A stretch of DNA of 33,821 bases from Flavobacterium sp. (GTDB lineage: Bacteria > Bacteroidota > Bacteroidia > Flavobacteriales > Flavobacteriaceae). Where the stretch lies: positions 1-33,821 of the forward strand of contig NZ_JAQTPQ010000006.1 of NCBI RefSeq assembly GCF_028712645.1, written 5' to 3'. Each line of letters opens with the position of its first letter. The stretch's first letter is position 1. The notes below the pieces were generated by a model that was not told where the DNA came from, made no database searches, and worked only from the letters and a program-made list of their open reading frames with translations. Below are positions 14,643 to 22,994 of this stretch, piece after piece. Made by a program: the position numbers and the translations under genes.

Positions 14643-15962
14643 TTAATATTTTAACCATTTATATAATTCTCTCCAAGTTGGTTTTTTGCCGTACATCAAT
14701 ATTCCCACTCGGTAAATTTTTGCGGCAAACCAAACCACAAAAAAGAAGGTTCCGAAAAGCAAGGTGATAGAAATTGCCAATTGCCACCAAGGCACACCAA
14801 ACGGAATTCGCATTAACATAACGATAGGCGATGTGAGCGGAATCATCGAAAATACGGTAGCAACTGTTCCGTGAGGATCGTTGATAACGGTAAAAAATCC
14901 GATGTAAACTGCCAAAACTAATGGCATTATGATAGGCAAAAGAAACTGTTGCGAATCGGTTTCGCTATCAACCGCAGCACCAATTGACGCATAAAACGAA
15001 CTGTATAAAAAGTAGCCTCCTATGAAATAAATAACAAAACTAATGAGAATTGTAGCAATGGGTAAACCCCATAATTCCTTAAAAATCATTTTGGCACTGA
15101 ATGCAAATTCTTGATGTGCTGACATAATAACATCGGGTGGAAGTTTTGCTGTTGGGCTGGCATCAATCCCCAAAAATGCTGAGGCGGCAAACATAAGTGT
15201 CATCCCAAGAATTGCCCAAATAAAGAATTGCAGTAATCCTGCCAATGAAGTTCCTATAATTTTCCCCATCATTAATTGAAACGGTTTTACCGAGGAAATG
15301 ATGATTTCGACGATGCGATTTGCCTTTTCTTCAATGACACTGCGCATCACCATATTGCCATAAATAATGATAAACATCATAATGAGATAGCCGAATGCAC
15401 CTCCAATGATAATCTTAGTTTCATTGAGTCCTTTTACACTTTTCTCTCCGGATGCTTTTGCTAAGCTTATACTCACTTTGGCTTGGGCATTTTTTATTGC
15501 CAATGTGTCTAATTTTGCTTTTTCGAAATTGTCTTTGGTAAGTTTTTTTGCAATTACACCTTGCACCTTTTCGATAAATGAAATACTTGGACTTTCGTTT
15601 GAGATAAACTGGATTTTACTTTCTAAATCCTTGTCATTAGCTACTTTTGGTATGTATAACAACCCTTCGAAGTTCTCGTTTGTGATGCTGTCCTTTAAAA
15701 ATTTGACATCAATTGGAGATAAATCATAATATTTATATTCTCCATCTTTTTTGTTTAAAGACAGAAATTCATTGGTAAACAAACCTGTTTCATCGTGAAT
15801 GGCGACCCGTTTTGTGTCGGCTTTCATAGAACTCAAATAACCAACAAAAGCAGCTATTCCTACAAAAAGCAACGGACTTAAAAAAGTCATTACAATGAAT
15901 GACTTGTTGCGCACTTTGGCAACAAATTCTCTTTTTATTATTAATGATATAATGTTACTCAT
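14643..15962 (-). CDS. ABC-2 type transporter permease
   Basis: A 439-aa permease. One N-terminal membrane helix (SFIVMTFLSPLLFVGIAAFV) is followed by an extracytoplasmic domain of about 150 aa and then about five C-terminal helices, the layout of NatB/YhaP-like ABC-2 permeases. The motif MVMRSVIEEKANRIVEIIIS (around residues 205-224) is the typical coupling-helix E-K-x2-R-x2-E-I/L segment. Its ATPase partner is encoded 59 bases upstream on the same strand, so the two form an operon and an exporter complex. NatAB exports Na+ in Bacillus, but substrates of the Bacteroidota homologues are not established. Confidence 0.9.
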   Translation of the reverse strand: MSNIISLIIKREFVAKVRNKSFIVMTFLSPLLFVGIAAFVGYLSSMKADTKRVAIHDETGLFTNEFLSLNKKDGEYKYYDLSPIDVKFLKDSITNENFEGLLYIPKVANDKDLESKIQFISNESPSISFIEKVQGVIAKKLTKDNFEKAKLDTLAIKNAQAKVSISLAKASGEKSVKGLNETKIIIGGAFGYLIMMFIIIYGNMVMRSVIEEKANRIVEIIISSVKPFQLMMGKIIGTSLAGLLQFFIWAILGMTLMFAASAFLGIDASPTAKLPPDVIMSAHQEFAFSAKMIFKELWGLPIATILISFVIYFIGGYFLYSSFYASIGAAVDSETDSQQFLLPIIMPLVLAVYIGFFTVINDPHGTVATVFSMIPLTSPIVMLMRIPFGVPWWQLAISITLLFGTFFFVVWFAAKIYRVGILMYGKKPTWRELYKWLKY

Positions 15963-16021
15963 TCTTTGTAAATTACAAATTTTAAAATTTCAAAATCCAA
16001 ACTTTGGAATTTGGAATTCCC

Positions 16022-16954
16022 TTATTGATTTTTATTTTCTGTTACTGCTTGAATAAAAATATCGTTGACACTTGGTATTTTTTCCATAAAATGTGTCACT
16101 TGTCCTCTTTGTACAAGTATATTTAATAGCTCATTTGGTGTTGCATTTCCCAGTTGAATTTCTAATTTTAATTCATTGTTTAATGATTTAAAATCGGTTT
16201 GACCCACTTTGAATTTCTGTGTAATATCATACATCAATCCTTCTACATTATCCGACAAAATACCAACTTCAAAACTATTGGTTCTGAATTTACGTTTGAT
16301 ATCATCTAATTTCCCTTCGAGGAGTTTATTCGATTTGTGAATTAATGCAATATGGTCACATAATTCTTCAACGCTTTCCATTCGATGTGTAGAGAAAATT
16401 ATGGTAGAACCTTGATTTCTTAATTCAAGGATTTCATCTTTAATTATGTTGGCATTTACAGGGTCAAATCCTGAAAAAGGTTCATCGAAAATCAATAATT
16501 TTGGTTTATGTAAAACGCAAACTACGAATTGTACTTTTTGCGCCATTCCTTTTGAAAGTTCTTGTATTTTCTTGTTCCACCAACCTTGAATTCCCAGTCT
16601 TTCGAACCAATATTCCAATTGTTTTTTTGCTTCCGCTTTTGAAAGTCCTTTCATTTGCGCCAAATACAAGCATTGCTCACCCACTTTCATTGATTTGTAC
16701 AAACCACGTTCTTCGGGTAAATAACCAATATGTTGAATGTGTTTTGGACTTAATTTTTCACCGTCAAGAATAATTTCGCCACTATCGGGCATTGTGATTT
16801 GATTGATGATTCTGATTAATGATGTTTTACCAGCTCCATTTGGACCAAGAAGTCCATAAATACTTCCTTTTGGAACCGTCAGTGAAACTTCGTTAAGTGC
16901 CACATAATCACCATATTTCTTGACAACATTTTTAACTTCAAGTATATTACCCAT
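16022..16954 (-). CDS. ABC transporter ATP-binding protein
   Basis: A 310-aa ATPase that powers the adjacent ABC-2 permease. Walker A is GPNGAGKTS, the Q-loop lies in HIGYLPEERGLY, the signature is LSKGMAQKVQF (variant of LSGGQ), Walker B is LLIFDEPFSGFD, and the switch His lies in IIFSTHRM. The PEERGLY and KGMAQK sequences are typical of NatA-like ATPases. After the ATPase core (about 230 aa) there is a C-terminal domain of about 75 aa like the DUF4162 region. It comes first in the two-gene operon, and no clear promoter box is seen upstream. Confidence 0.92.
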   Translation of the reverse strand: MGNILEVKNVVKKYGDYVALNEVSLTVPKGSIYGLLGPNGAGKTSLIRIINQITMPDSGEIILDGEKLSPKHIQHIGYLPEERGLYKSMKVGEQCLYLAQMKGLSKAEAKKQLEYWFERLGIQGWWNKKIQELSKGMAQKVQFVVCVLHKPKLLIFDEPFSGFDPVNANIIKDEILELRNQGSTIIFSTHRMESVEELCDHIALIHKSNKLLEGKLDDIKRKFRTNSFEVGILSDNVEGLMYDITQKFKVGQTDFKSLNNELKLEIQLGNATPNELLNILVQRGQVTHFMEKIPSVNDIFIQAVTENKNQ

Positions 16955-17043
16955 TCTAATTTATGATTTATTTCATCTGTTCGGCCTTATTGGCCTCGGG
17001 TTTGTAAAAATAGAAAAATAGTGCTAATTAGGTGTTAAATAAA

Positions 17044-17078
17044 ACAAAAAAACCCACCCTTATTTTCACAAGGATGGG
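17044..17078 (-). terminator. Intrinsic terminator after dnaJ
   Basis: Stem CCCACCCTT / AAGGATGGG (one C/A mismatch, 17053-17061 and 17070-17078) is followed on the minus strand by a T-run. It lies 22 bases past the dnaJ stop. Confidence 0.75.
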
Positions 17079-17099
17079 AAAAATTCGCATAATTAAAAA

Positions 17100-18233
17100 T
17101 TATGAGAACATATCTTTTACTTTCTCAAAAAAGGATTTATCCCCTTTTTCTGGATTTGGAATAAAATTTTCGTCTGTAATATTTTTTTCGAAAAACTGTT
17201 TTTGTTCCTTGTTTAGTGTTTTTGGTGTCCAAACATTAACGTGAACTAATAAATCTCCAGTTCCGTAACCGTTGATGCTTGGGATTCCTTTTCCTTTCAA
17301 CCGTAGAATTTTTCCTGATTGAATTCCCTCTTCGAGTTTGATTCTCACTTTCCCGTTTATAGCTTCGATATCTTTTGAAATTCCTAGAACTGCTTCGGAA
17401 AAACTAATGTATAAATCAAAGTGTAAATTTTCGCCTTCACGCTTCAAAAATTCGTGTTCAATTTCTTCGATAGCAACAATTAAATCCCCAGGAACGCTAT
17501 TTCCGGGAGCATCATTTCCTTTATTAGAAACTTTCAATTGCATTCCGTCAACTACACCTGCTGGGATTTTTATGGTAACCGTTTCGTCATCAAGAATCAT
17601 TCCTTGAGAATCTGCTTCTGATGGTTTTTTGTCTAATATTTGACCTGAACCACCACATGTTGGACACGTTGAAGCTGATTGCATTCGTCCCAAAATCGTG
17701 TTTGTCACACGCATTACTTGACCTTGACCATTACAAGTAGAACACGTTTTATAAGCTACTCCAGGTGCTTGAACTTTTCTTTTTACTTTAACTTTTTTCT
17801 CGACACCATTGGCAATTTCTTCGAGAGTCAGTTTTACTTTTATACGAAGGTTACTTCCTTTTACACGGCGCGAACCGCCTCCACCAAAACCACCGCCCCC
17901 ACCAAAACCACCGCCCCCACCAAAGGCACTTCCGAAAATATCTCCAAATTGACTGAAAATATCATCCATATTCATATGACCGCCGCCATAACTACCGCCA
18001 CCACCTCCATTTTCAAAGGCTTGATGACCATATTGATCATATTTAGCTTTTTTATTTGGGTCGCTTAATACTTCGTATGCTTCGGCAGCCAATTTGAATT
18101 TTTCTTCTGCAGCTGCATTTCCTGGGTTTTTATCAGGATGAAATTCGAGTGCTTTTTTTCGGTATGCTTTTTTTATTTCGGCAGCATCGGCACTTTTGCT
18201 AATGCCAAGTATTTCGTAAAAATCTTTTTTCAT
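17100..18233 (-). CDS. dnaJ: Chaperone DnaJ
   Basis: A 377-aa Hsp40 co-chaperone that stimulates the ATPase of DnaK and delivers unfolded proteins to it. The J domain spans residues 3-70 with HPD at 32-34. A Gly/Phe-rich linker (about 75-120) is encoded partly by an imperfect DNA repeat near 17880-17925. The zinc region has only two CxxCxGxG motifs, C164-C167 (CSTCNGQG) and C190-C193 (CPTCGGSG), in place of the usual four, so it can hold one Zn2+ centre. The C-terminal substrate-binding and dimerisation domains are complete. grpE lies 109 bases upstream, so this is a grpE-dnaJ pair; dnaK is not in the window. Confidence 0.96.
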   Translation of the reverse strand: MKKDFYEILGISKSADAAEIKKAYRKKALEFHPDKNPGNAAAEEKFKLAAEAYEVLSDPNKKAKYDQYGHQAFENGGGGGSYGGGHMNMDDIFSQFGDIFGSAFGGGGGFGGGGGFGGGGSRRVKGSNLRIKVKLTLEEIANGVEKKVKVKRKVQAPGVAYKTCSTCNGQGQVMRVTNTILGRMQSASTCPTCGGSGQILDKKPSEADSQGMILDDETVTIKIPAGVVDGMQLKVSNKGNDAPGNSVPGDLIVAIEEIEHEFLKREGENLHFDLYISFSEAVLGISKDIEAINGKVRIKLEEGIQSGKILRLKGKGIPSINGYGTGDLLVHVNVWTPKTLNKEQKQFFEKNITDENFIPNPEKGDKSFFEKVKDMFS

Positions 18234-18342
18234 AATTGTTTAAATTCCAAAAAACAAAACCCAAAAAACAAGCAATTTTAAAATTCAAAAAATCAAATCT
18301 TAATTTACCTCTTTTGGGATTTGGGGTTTATAATTTGTTGTT

Positions 18343-18942
18343 TTAGTTCCCGATTACAACCTTTGGAAAACGAATAATTTTGTCGCCCAATTTGTATCCT
18401 TTTTCAATAACATCGACAATTTTTCCTTTCATTTTAGGTGATGAAGCTGGAATTTGAGTGATTGCTTCGGCAAAATCAGCATCAAAAGCATCTCCTGCTT
18501 TTATTTCGACTTCTTCTAAACCTTTTGAAATCAATGTGCTTTTTAACTTTTCTTGAATGAGTTCAACACCTTGAATCAAAATATTGTCATCTGTTTTTTT
18601 GATTTCGGCTAATGCTCTGTCAAAATCATCTAAAACGGGAAGCATCGCTAACAAAACTTCTTGATTTGCAGTTTTGAACAATTCGATACGCTCTTTTGTA
18701 GTTCTTCGTTTGTAATTTTCAAACTCAGCGAATAAACGCAGGAATTTATCTTTTTCGGAGGCTAAATCTTGAGATAATTGTTCTTCTCTTGATATTTCTT
18801 CTACTCGTTCTTCAATAGTTGAGTCTAAGGTTTCAGAATTATTTTCATTGTTCTCAATTGGATTTTGATTAACAATTTCGTCATTTAGCGTGTTTTCAGT
18901 CGTCATTCTCGTATTATTTTTAAAAATATTCTTAAAGTTCAT
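18343..18942 (-). CDS. grpE: Nucleotide exchange factor GrpE
   Basis: GrpE releases ADP from DnaK. The protein has a poorly conserved, acidic and Asn-rich N-terminus, a long coiled coil (LASEKDKFLRLFAEFENYKR, continuing RTTKERIELFKTANQEVLLA) and the beta-domain signature near the end (VIEKGYKLGDKIIRFPKVVI). The ATG at 18942 gives 199 aa; an ATG at 18906 would give 187 aa and is also possible. A further in-frame ATG at 18996 can be rejected because a promoter at 18965-18996 would start transcription near 18958, inside that extension. No CIRCE-like inverted repeat is visible. Confidence 0.94.
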   Translation of the reverse strand: MNFKNIFKNNTRMTTENTLNDEIVNQNPIENNENNSETLDSTIEERVEEISREEQLSQDLASEKDKFLRLFAEFENYKRRTTKERIELFKTANQEVLLAMLPVLDDFDRALAEIKKTDDNILIQGVELIQEKLKSTLISKGLEEVEIKAGDAFDADFAEAITQIPASSPKMKGKIVDVIEKGYKLGDKIIRFPKVVIGN

Positions 18943-18964
18943 TTTTATACTTTCGTTTAGATTG

Positions 18965-18996
18965 CAAAAGTACTGCCAAATCTCGTAAAATGTCAA
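18965..18996 (-). promoter_or_regulatory. Bacteroidota-type promoter for grpE-dnaJ
   Basis: On the minus strand TTG (18996-18994, within TTGACA), a 21-base spacer, then TACTTTTG (18972-18965), matching TAnnTTTG. The predicted transcription start is about 15 bases before the ATG at 18942. Confidence 0.65.
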
Positions 18997-19111
18997 ATTG
19001 TCACTATTTTTATTTGAAGTTTACTATTTATAATTTGCAAATAAAAAAATACCTCTTTCACTGTATAAGACTTTATATGACAATCCGTTTGCTTACATTT
19101 TGAAAATGACA

Positions 19112-19194
19112 CACGGATGACACGGATTTAAACCGATAAAAACGAATTTTTATATTAATAGCAGCAAAAATCCGTCTAATCCGTGTCATCTGTG
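19112..19194. repeat. Long imperfect inverted repeat CACGGATGACACGGATT
   Basis: The left arm begins CACGGATGACACGGATT at 19112. The right arm (read on the other strand from 19194) begins CACAGATGACACGGATT, giving about 25 paired bases with a few mismatches around a 30-base loop. It looks like a dispersed non-coding repeat; I see no T-tract or promoter element in it. Confidence 0.6.
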
Positions 19195-19376
19195 CACTTT
19201 ATTGGGTTATTAGTACGCTTAGTGGACAGTCATAAAACTTTAATATAATTTTAAGATTATCCCATTTTAGTTTATCTAATTTTGTAATGATTCAATTTTA
19301 GAATAGATTTTTAAAATTAAACTTAAGGTTAGCTTGTAGGCTTCTAAATAATTATTAATTCACCATACCTTATATT

Positions 19377-19409
19377 AAAAAAGCTTCGTTTAGTCAACGA
19401 AGCTTTTTT
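19377..19409. terminator. Bidirectional hairpin terminator
   Basis: Stem AAGCTTCGTT / AACGAAGCTT with a 5-base loop is flanked by A-runs and T-runs on either side. No gene ends directly at it, so it may have stayed behind after gene loss, or it may serve an unseen small RNA. Confidence 0.6.
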
Positions 19410-19439
19410 TTGCTTTTATACTTTTACTAAAAATACGCC

Positions 19440-19523
19440 ATCCCTACGGGATTTTCATTTAATTCATCATTTTTATTCAACGGATAAAAATCCGTTGCTA
19501 CAATATATTCCGTTCCTACGGAA
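19440..19523. repeat. Cluster of three short hairpins
   Basis: Hairpin a is ATCCC-TAC-GGGAT (19440-19452). Hairpin b is CAACGGAT-AAAA-ATCCGTTG (19478-19497). Hairpin c is TTCCGT-TCCT-ACGGAA (19508-19523). All are perfect, with 3-4 base loops and GC-rich stems in AT-rich surroundings, a pattern like REP/BIME-type elements. No associated transposase is nearby. Confidence 0.6.
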
Positions 19524-19730
19524 CTCAAACATTTCATATAACCATCGGCTCGAAACATTTTGCAAAGCTGAACTTTAGTACAGTTATACAGTGTCCTTAA
19601 GATGCTGACAAAGTCTCCCGACATCTATATCCCATTCCAACTTTGTTAATCTCAACATTCATTGTATCTACAAAAATTATTCAAATTCAAAAAATCAACA
19701 ATGTTGTGAAACTTAACATTTAAGGATAAA

Positions 19731-20189
19731 CTAATTTGATTTTACCCTAACACTCCATTCGAAATCCATCTCTGAAACTTGCACTCCACTTTCGTTAGTT
19801 CCTATCGATTTCATCCAAAATGTTTGTCCTTCACCCGTTGCAATAGCTTGTTGAATGGCTTGTTGCGCCAATAAGCCATCATTAGAAACGAAAGTTATTC
19901 TTCCTGTTGCTTTTTTAGTAAAGTTACTTTTATTATTCGCCACCAACATTGATATTTTTTTGTCGCTTTTTTGAATTTGAAACATAACCAAAGCTCCAGT
20001 TGAAAGTTCGGCTGCCATAGCTTGAACGGCAAAATACATAGAGTTGAATGGGTTTTGGTTGATCCAGCGGTGTTTGACGGTTACCACGCATTTATCTTCG
20101 TCAATTTGTTTTACCCTGACTCCACATATAAATGCCGACGGCAACTTTAATAACAGAAATTTATTCAAACCAGATTTAGTAATTTTCAT
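19731..20189 (-). CDS. DUF4442 hotdog-fold protein
   Basis: A 152-aa protein of the DUF4442 family, related in fold to hotdog thioesterases of the PaaI type. Visible features are the central helix region NPFNSMYFAVQAMAAELSTG, then VMFQIQKSDKKISMLVANNK and the closing strands VSEMDFEWSVRVKS. PaaI-like enzymes cleave acyl-CoA thioesters, but activity is not established for DUF4442, and the usual catalytic Asp or Glu of the helix is represented only by E in AAELSTG. The ATG at 20189 (MKITKSGLNKF) is preferred; an in-frame ATG at 20219 would add ten residues. The gene stands alone. Confidence 0.85.
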   Translation of the reverse strand: MKITKSGLNKFLLLKLPSAFICGVRVKQIDEDKCVVTVKHRWINQNPFNSMYFAVQAMAAELSTGALVMFQIQKSDKKISMLVANNKSNFTKKATGRITFVSNDGLLAQQAIQQAIATGEGQTFWMKSIGTNESGVQVSEMDFEWSVRVKSN

Positions 20190-20383
20190 CGTTGCTATTT
20201 TGTTTTGTAAAATTAACAATAAAATTGTAATAAATTTTAGTCGCTACCAAACTATTGTAAAATTCTATTAAGCCCTTTATTCTCGGGATATTTTATTCAA
20301 TTTGTATTTTGCAACTCTTTTAAAATTGTTAAATTTTTGTTAACATACACTACTATGTGATACAAGATACCGTCTAATAGACA

Positions 20384-20391
20384 TATATTTG
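20384..20391 (+). promoter_or_regulatory. Candidate -7 box before the DUF4870 gene
   Basis: TATATTTG lies 30 bases before the ATG at 20421. No TTG stands at the expected place, although GTG does, 24 bases upstream. This is the likely promoter for the DUF4870 gene and possibly for the cluster downstream. Confidence 0.5.
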
Positions 20392-20420
20392 CATAAGAAA
20401 TTACTATATACTTTTAAATT

Positions 20421-20876
20421 ATGGAAACAACTAGCGAAAATAACACGGCAACTTTTATTCATTTGAGTACTTTAAGTCAATATTTCATACCGTTTGGAAA
20501 TTATATTTTTCCAATATTGATTTGGAGTTCAAAAAAAGACGAATCGGTATTTATAGATTATAATGGGAAGCAAGTACTTAATTTTCAATTGAGCTTATTG
20601 TTATATTCACTGGTTCTTGCTATGATTGCCATTCCTATTTTAATTTTCACGGTTTTCAGCACGATTTCATTCAATACTATCATAAATGAACACGATTTAA
20701 TCTTCAATAGTTTAAGTATTGAAAATATCACTGGAATCGTAATTGTGGCATTAATTGCAATTTTCACTTTTATTGGACTGAAAGTTGCTGAATTTTTCCT
20801 GATAATTTTTGCCGCAGTAAAAACTTCTAATGGAGAGAACTATAAATATCCGCTGACAATTAATTTTATAAAATAA
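20421..20876 (+). CDS. DUF4870-family membrane protein
   Basis: A 151-aa inner-membrane protein with three or four hydrophobic segments. The N-terminal part reads ATFIHLSTLSQYFIPFGNYI followed by FPILIW, and the middle holds NGKQVLNFQLSLLLYSLVLA, the (Q/K)-x-L-N-F-Q signature of DUF4870. The function of the family is not known. It lies 60 bases upstream of a PadR regulator gene and probably belongs to the same transcription unit. DUF4870 genes often accompany PadR, PspC and GIN-type genes in Bacteroidota (family knowledge, not checked here). Confidence 0.85.
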   Translation: METTSENNTATFIHLSTLSQYFIPFGNYIFPILIWSSKKDESVFIDYNGKQVLNFQLSLLLYSLVLAMIAIPILIFTVFSTISFNTIINEHDLIFNSLSIENITGIVIVALIAIFTFIGLKVAEFFLIIFAAVKTSNGENYKYPLTINFIK

Positions 20877-20895
20877 TCATCAAATCAATCAAAAA

Positions 20896-20946
20896 ATGAA
20901 CAGTTTAATTCAATCAAAAAAACAAAAAGAGCATCATGAACATTGA
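20896..20946 (+). CDS. Possible 16-aa leader ORF overlapping padR
   Basis: A short frame MNSLIQSKKQKEHHEH begins 19 bases after the DUF4870 stop and ends 10 bases inside the PadR gene in another frame. It could be a leader peptide that couples ribosome movement to PadR translation, or it may be chance. Its strongest support is the exact tiling between the two genes. Confidence 0.25.
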   Translation: MNSLIQSKKQKEHHEH

Positions 20947-21268
20947 AAACACAAAAGCCCAAATGCGAAAAGGGGTTCTCGAGTTTTGTATCTTGTCTGT
21001 TTTAAAAGACAAAGAAGCATACACTTCGGAAATATTGGACACCTTGAAAACCGCAAAATTATTGGTTGTGGAGGGAACGGTTTATCCGTTGCTCACCCGA
21101 TTAAAAAACGACGGATTACTCAACTATCGTTGGGAAGAATCATTATCAGGTCCACCAAGAAAATATTATGGACTGACCGAAATTGGACATACATTTTTAA
21201 ACGAATTAAATGGTACTTGGACTGAATTGTCCGATGCTGTAAACCTAATCACAAAACAAAAACAATAG
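20936..21268 (+). CDS. PadR-family transcriptional regulator
   Basis: A 110-aa winged-helix repressor of the PadR family, short (subfamily 2) type. The recognition region is clear: RKGVLEFCILSVLKDKEAYT, then LVVEGTVYPLLTRLKNDGLL and the wing SGPPRKYYGLTEIG. The C-terminal helix ELNGTWTELSDAVNLIT supports dimerisation. PadR proteins usually repress an adjacent gene and are released by a stress signal or small ligand. Here the target is probably its own operon, since the PspC gene starts two bases after its stop. Confidence 0.93.
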   Translation: MNIENTKAQMRKGVLEFCILSVLKDKEAYTSEILDTLKTAKLLVVEGTVYPLLTRLKNDGLLNYRWEESLSGPPRKYYGLTEIGHTFLNELNGTWTELSDAVNLITKQKQ

Positions 21269-21270
21269 TC

Positions 21271-22992
21271 ATGAACAAAACTGTAAACATAAATTTAGGC
21301 GGAATGTTCTTCCATATTGATGAAGATGCCTATCAAAAGCTAACACGTTATTTTGACGCCATAAAACGTTCGCTATCCAATTCATCAGGACAAGATGAAA
21401 TCATAAAAGACATCGAAATGCGTGTTTCGGAATTATTGACTGAGAAACAAAAATCCGAAAAACATGTAGTAGCGATGAAAGACGTTGACGAAGTTATCGC
21501 TGTAATGGGTCAACCTGAAGATTATAGAATTGATGAGGAAGAAACTGAAAATAAATCAAGCAGTTATTCTTACTCTTCTTCAAAAACCAGAAAATTGTAT
21601 CGCGACAAAGACAACGGAATGATTGGTGGCGTTCTTGCAGGTTTGGGACATTATTTTGGGATAGACAAAGTTTGGTTACGAATTTTTCTTCTGATAATGC
21701 TTTTTGCATGGGGAACTGGTGTTTTGGCTTATATCATACTTTGGATTGTAATGCCAGAGGCAAGCACAACAGCCCAAAAACTAGAAATGACAGGCGAACC
21801 AGTAACCATTTCGAACATCGAAAAAAAGGTTCGTGAAGAATTTGATACTGTTTCTGAGAAATTCAAAAATGCGAATTATGACGAAATGGGAAACCGCATA
21901 AAAACTGGAGCTGAAAAAGTTGGAAGTTCTTTTGGCAATTTCATTATTGCAGTTTTGAGAGCATTTTCTAAATTTCTTGGTGTAATTTTGATAATGGCTG
22001 GGTTGTTAACTCTTGTTAGCTTATTCATTGGTGTATTCACTTTGGGTACCTCCACGTTTATTAGTGTGCCGTGGCAGGGTTTTATCGAAGCTGGAAATTT
22101 TACTGATTATCCAGTTTGGACATTTGGATTATTGATGTTTTTTGCCGTGGGAATTCCTTTCTTTTTCTTAGCACTACTGGGTTTCAAACTGTTGTCTCCA
22201 AATATGAAGTCTATCGGAAATATTGCCAAATATACTTTGCTTGCTGTTTGGTTAATCTCGGTTTCGCTAGCAATTGCCATTGGAATAAAACAAGCAACTG
22301 CCTTTGCAATTGATGGAAGAGTCATCCAAAAAGAAACAATCAATCTGAAATCAACAGATACATTATTTATAAAATTCAAACACAATGACTATTATGCAAA
22401 AAACATCAATGATCGAAATGATTTTAAAATCACACAAGATTCTACTGGCACAGACGTTATATATTCAAACCAAGTAACTTTTAGAATTGAGAAAACGGAT
22501 GAAAAAGTAGCATACATTCAAATTGAAAAAGAGGCAAAAGGGAAAACTTTGTTCGAAGCAAAAAAAAGAGCAGAACAAATAAAATACGGATACAAAATTG
22601 TTGGAAATCAATTGATTTTAGACAACTATCTATTGACTGATTTAAAAAATAAATTTCGTGATCAAGAAATAGAAGTCACCCTTTTCTTACCAAAAGGGAT
22701 TCTATTCAAAGCTAATTCTAATGTTGAGGATTATGATCGTTCTGATGATGACTATTTTAATATGCATTTTAGTTCTGAAGATTACATTTACAGAGTTGAA
22801 AATAACCAAGTAAAATGCTTAAATTGCCCTGAAAATGAAAACGAATACAATGATGTTGAAAATAACGCAGTGGCAGATACTGTTGTTACTACAACCGTAA
22901 CTGTAAACGGAGAAGTTGTAACAGAAAATAAAACTGGCAGCAAAAAAGGGTTATCAGTTAATAAAGATGGAGAAATAGTAAAAACAAATTAG
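21271..22992 (+). CDS. PspC-domain membrane protein
   Basis: A 573-aa protein. Residues 1-90 form a soluble domain (FHIDEDAYQKLTRYFDAIKR, then VDEVIAVMGQPEDY). Residues 107-163 are a PspC domain (RKLYRDKDNGMIGGVLAGLG, then YFGIDKVWLRIFL and a membrane helix). Several further helices lie at about 225-350, and a C-terminal extracytoplasmic part of about 220 aa ends with the acidic stretch ENENEYNDVENN. In proteobacteria PspC senses envelope stress together with PspB; PspA and PspB are not seen here. The start lies two bases after the PadR stop and the stop lies two bases before the next ATG, so translation is coupled along the operon. Confidence 0.92.
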   Translation: MNKTVNINLGGMFFHIDEDAYQKLTRYFDAIKRSLSNSSGQDEIIKDIEMRVSELLTEKQKSEKHVVAMKDVDEVIAVMGQPEDYRIDEEETENKSSSYSYSSSKTRKLYRDKDNGMIGGVLAGLGHYFGIDKVWLRIFLLIMLFAWGTGVLAYIILWIVMPEASTTAQKLEMTGEPVTISNIEKKVREEFDTVSEKFKNANYDEMGNRIKTGAEKVGSSFGNFIIAVLRAFSKFLGVILIMAGLLTLVSLFIGVFTLGTSTFISVPWQGFIEAGNFTDYPVWTFGLLMFFAVGIPFFFLALLGFKLLSPNMKSIGNIAKYTLLAVWLISVSLAIAIGIKQATAFAIDGRVIQKETINLKSTDTLFIKFKHNDYYAKNINDRNDFKITQDSTGTDVIYSNQVTFRIEKTDEKVAYIQIEKEAKGKTLFEAKKRAEQIKYGYKIVGNQLILDNYLLTDLKNKFRDQEIEVTLFLPKGILFKANSNVEDYDRSDDDYFNMHFSSEDYIYRVENNQVKCLNCPENENEYNDVENNAVADTVVTTTVTVNGEVVTENKTGSKKGLSVNKDGEIVKTN

Positions 22993-22994
22993 TC

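Larger units (their letters stand above)
18997..19730. other. Gene-free stretch of 0.73 kb rich in repeats
   Basis: No convincing gene is seen between the grpE promoter and the DUF4442 stop. The stretch holds an imperfect long inverted repeat at 19112-19194, a bidirectional hairpin terminator at 19377-19409 and three small hairpins at 19440-19523. A 65-codon open frame on the minus strand (19427-19624) runs straight through the hairpins and is probably not a gene. The sequence from 19200 to 19376 is AT-rich with no recognisable feature. Confidence 0.6.

Noticed and set aside
18943..18996. Longer grpE start at 18996
   Set aside because: The promoter's TTG and -7 box lie inside that extension, so the transcript would begin after that start codon.
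19427..19624. Minus-strand open frame of 65 codons
   Set aside because: It runs through three perfect hairpins in non-coding DNA, has no recognisable domain and no promoter, and its sequence is explained by the repeat.
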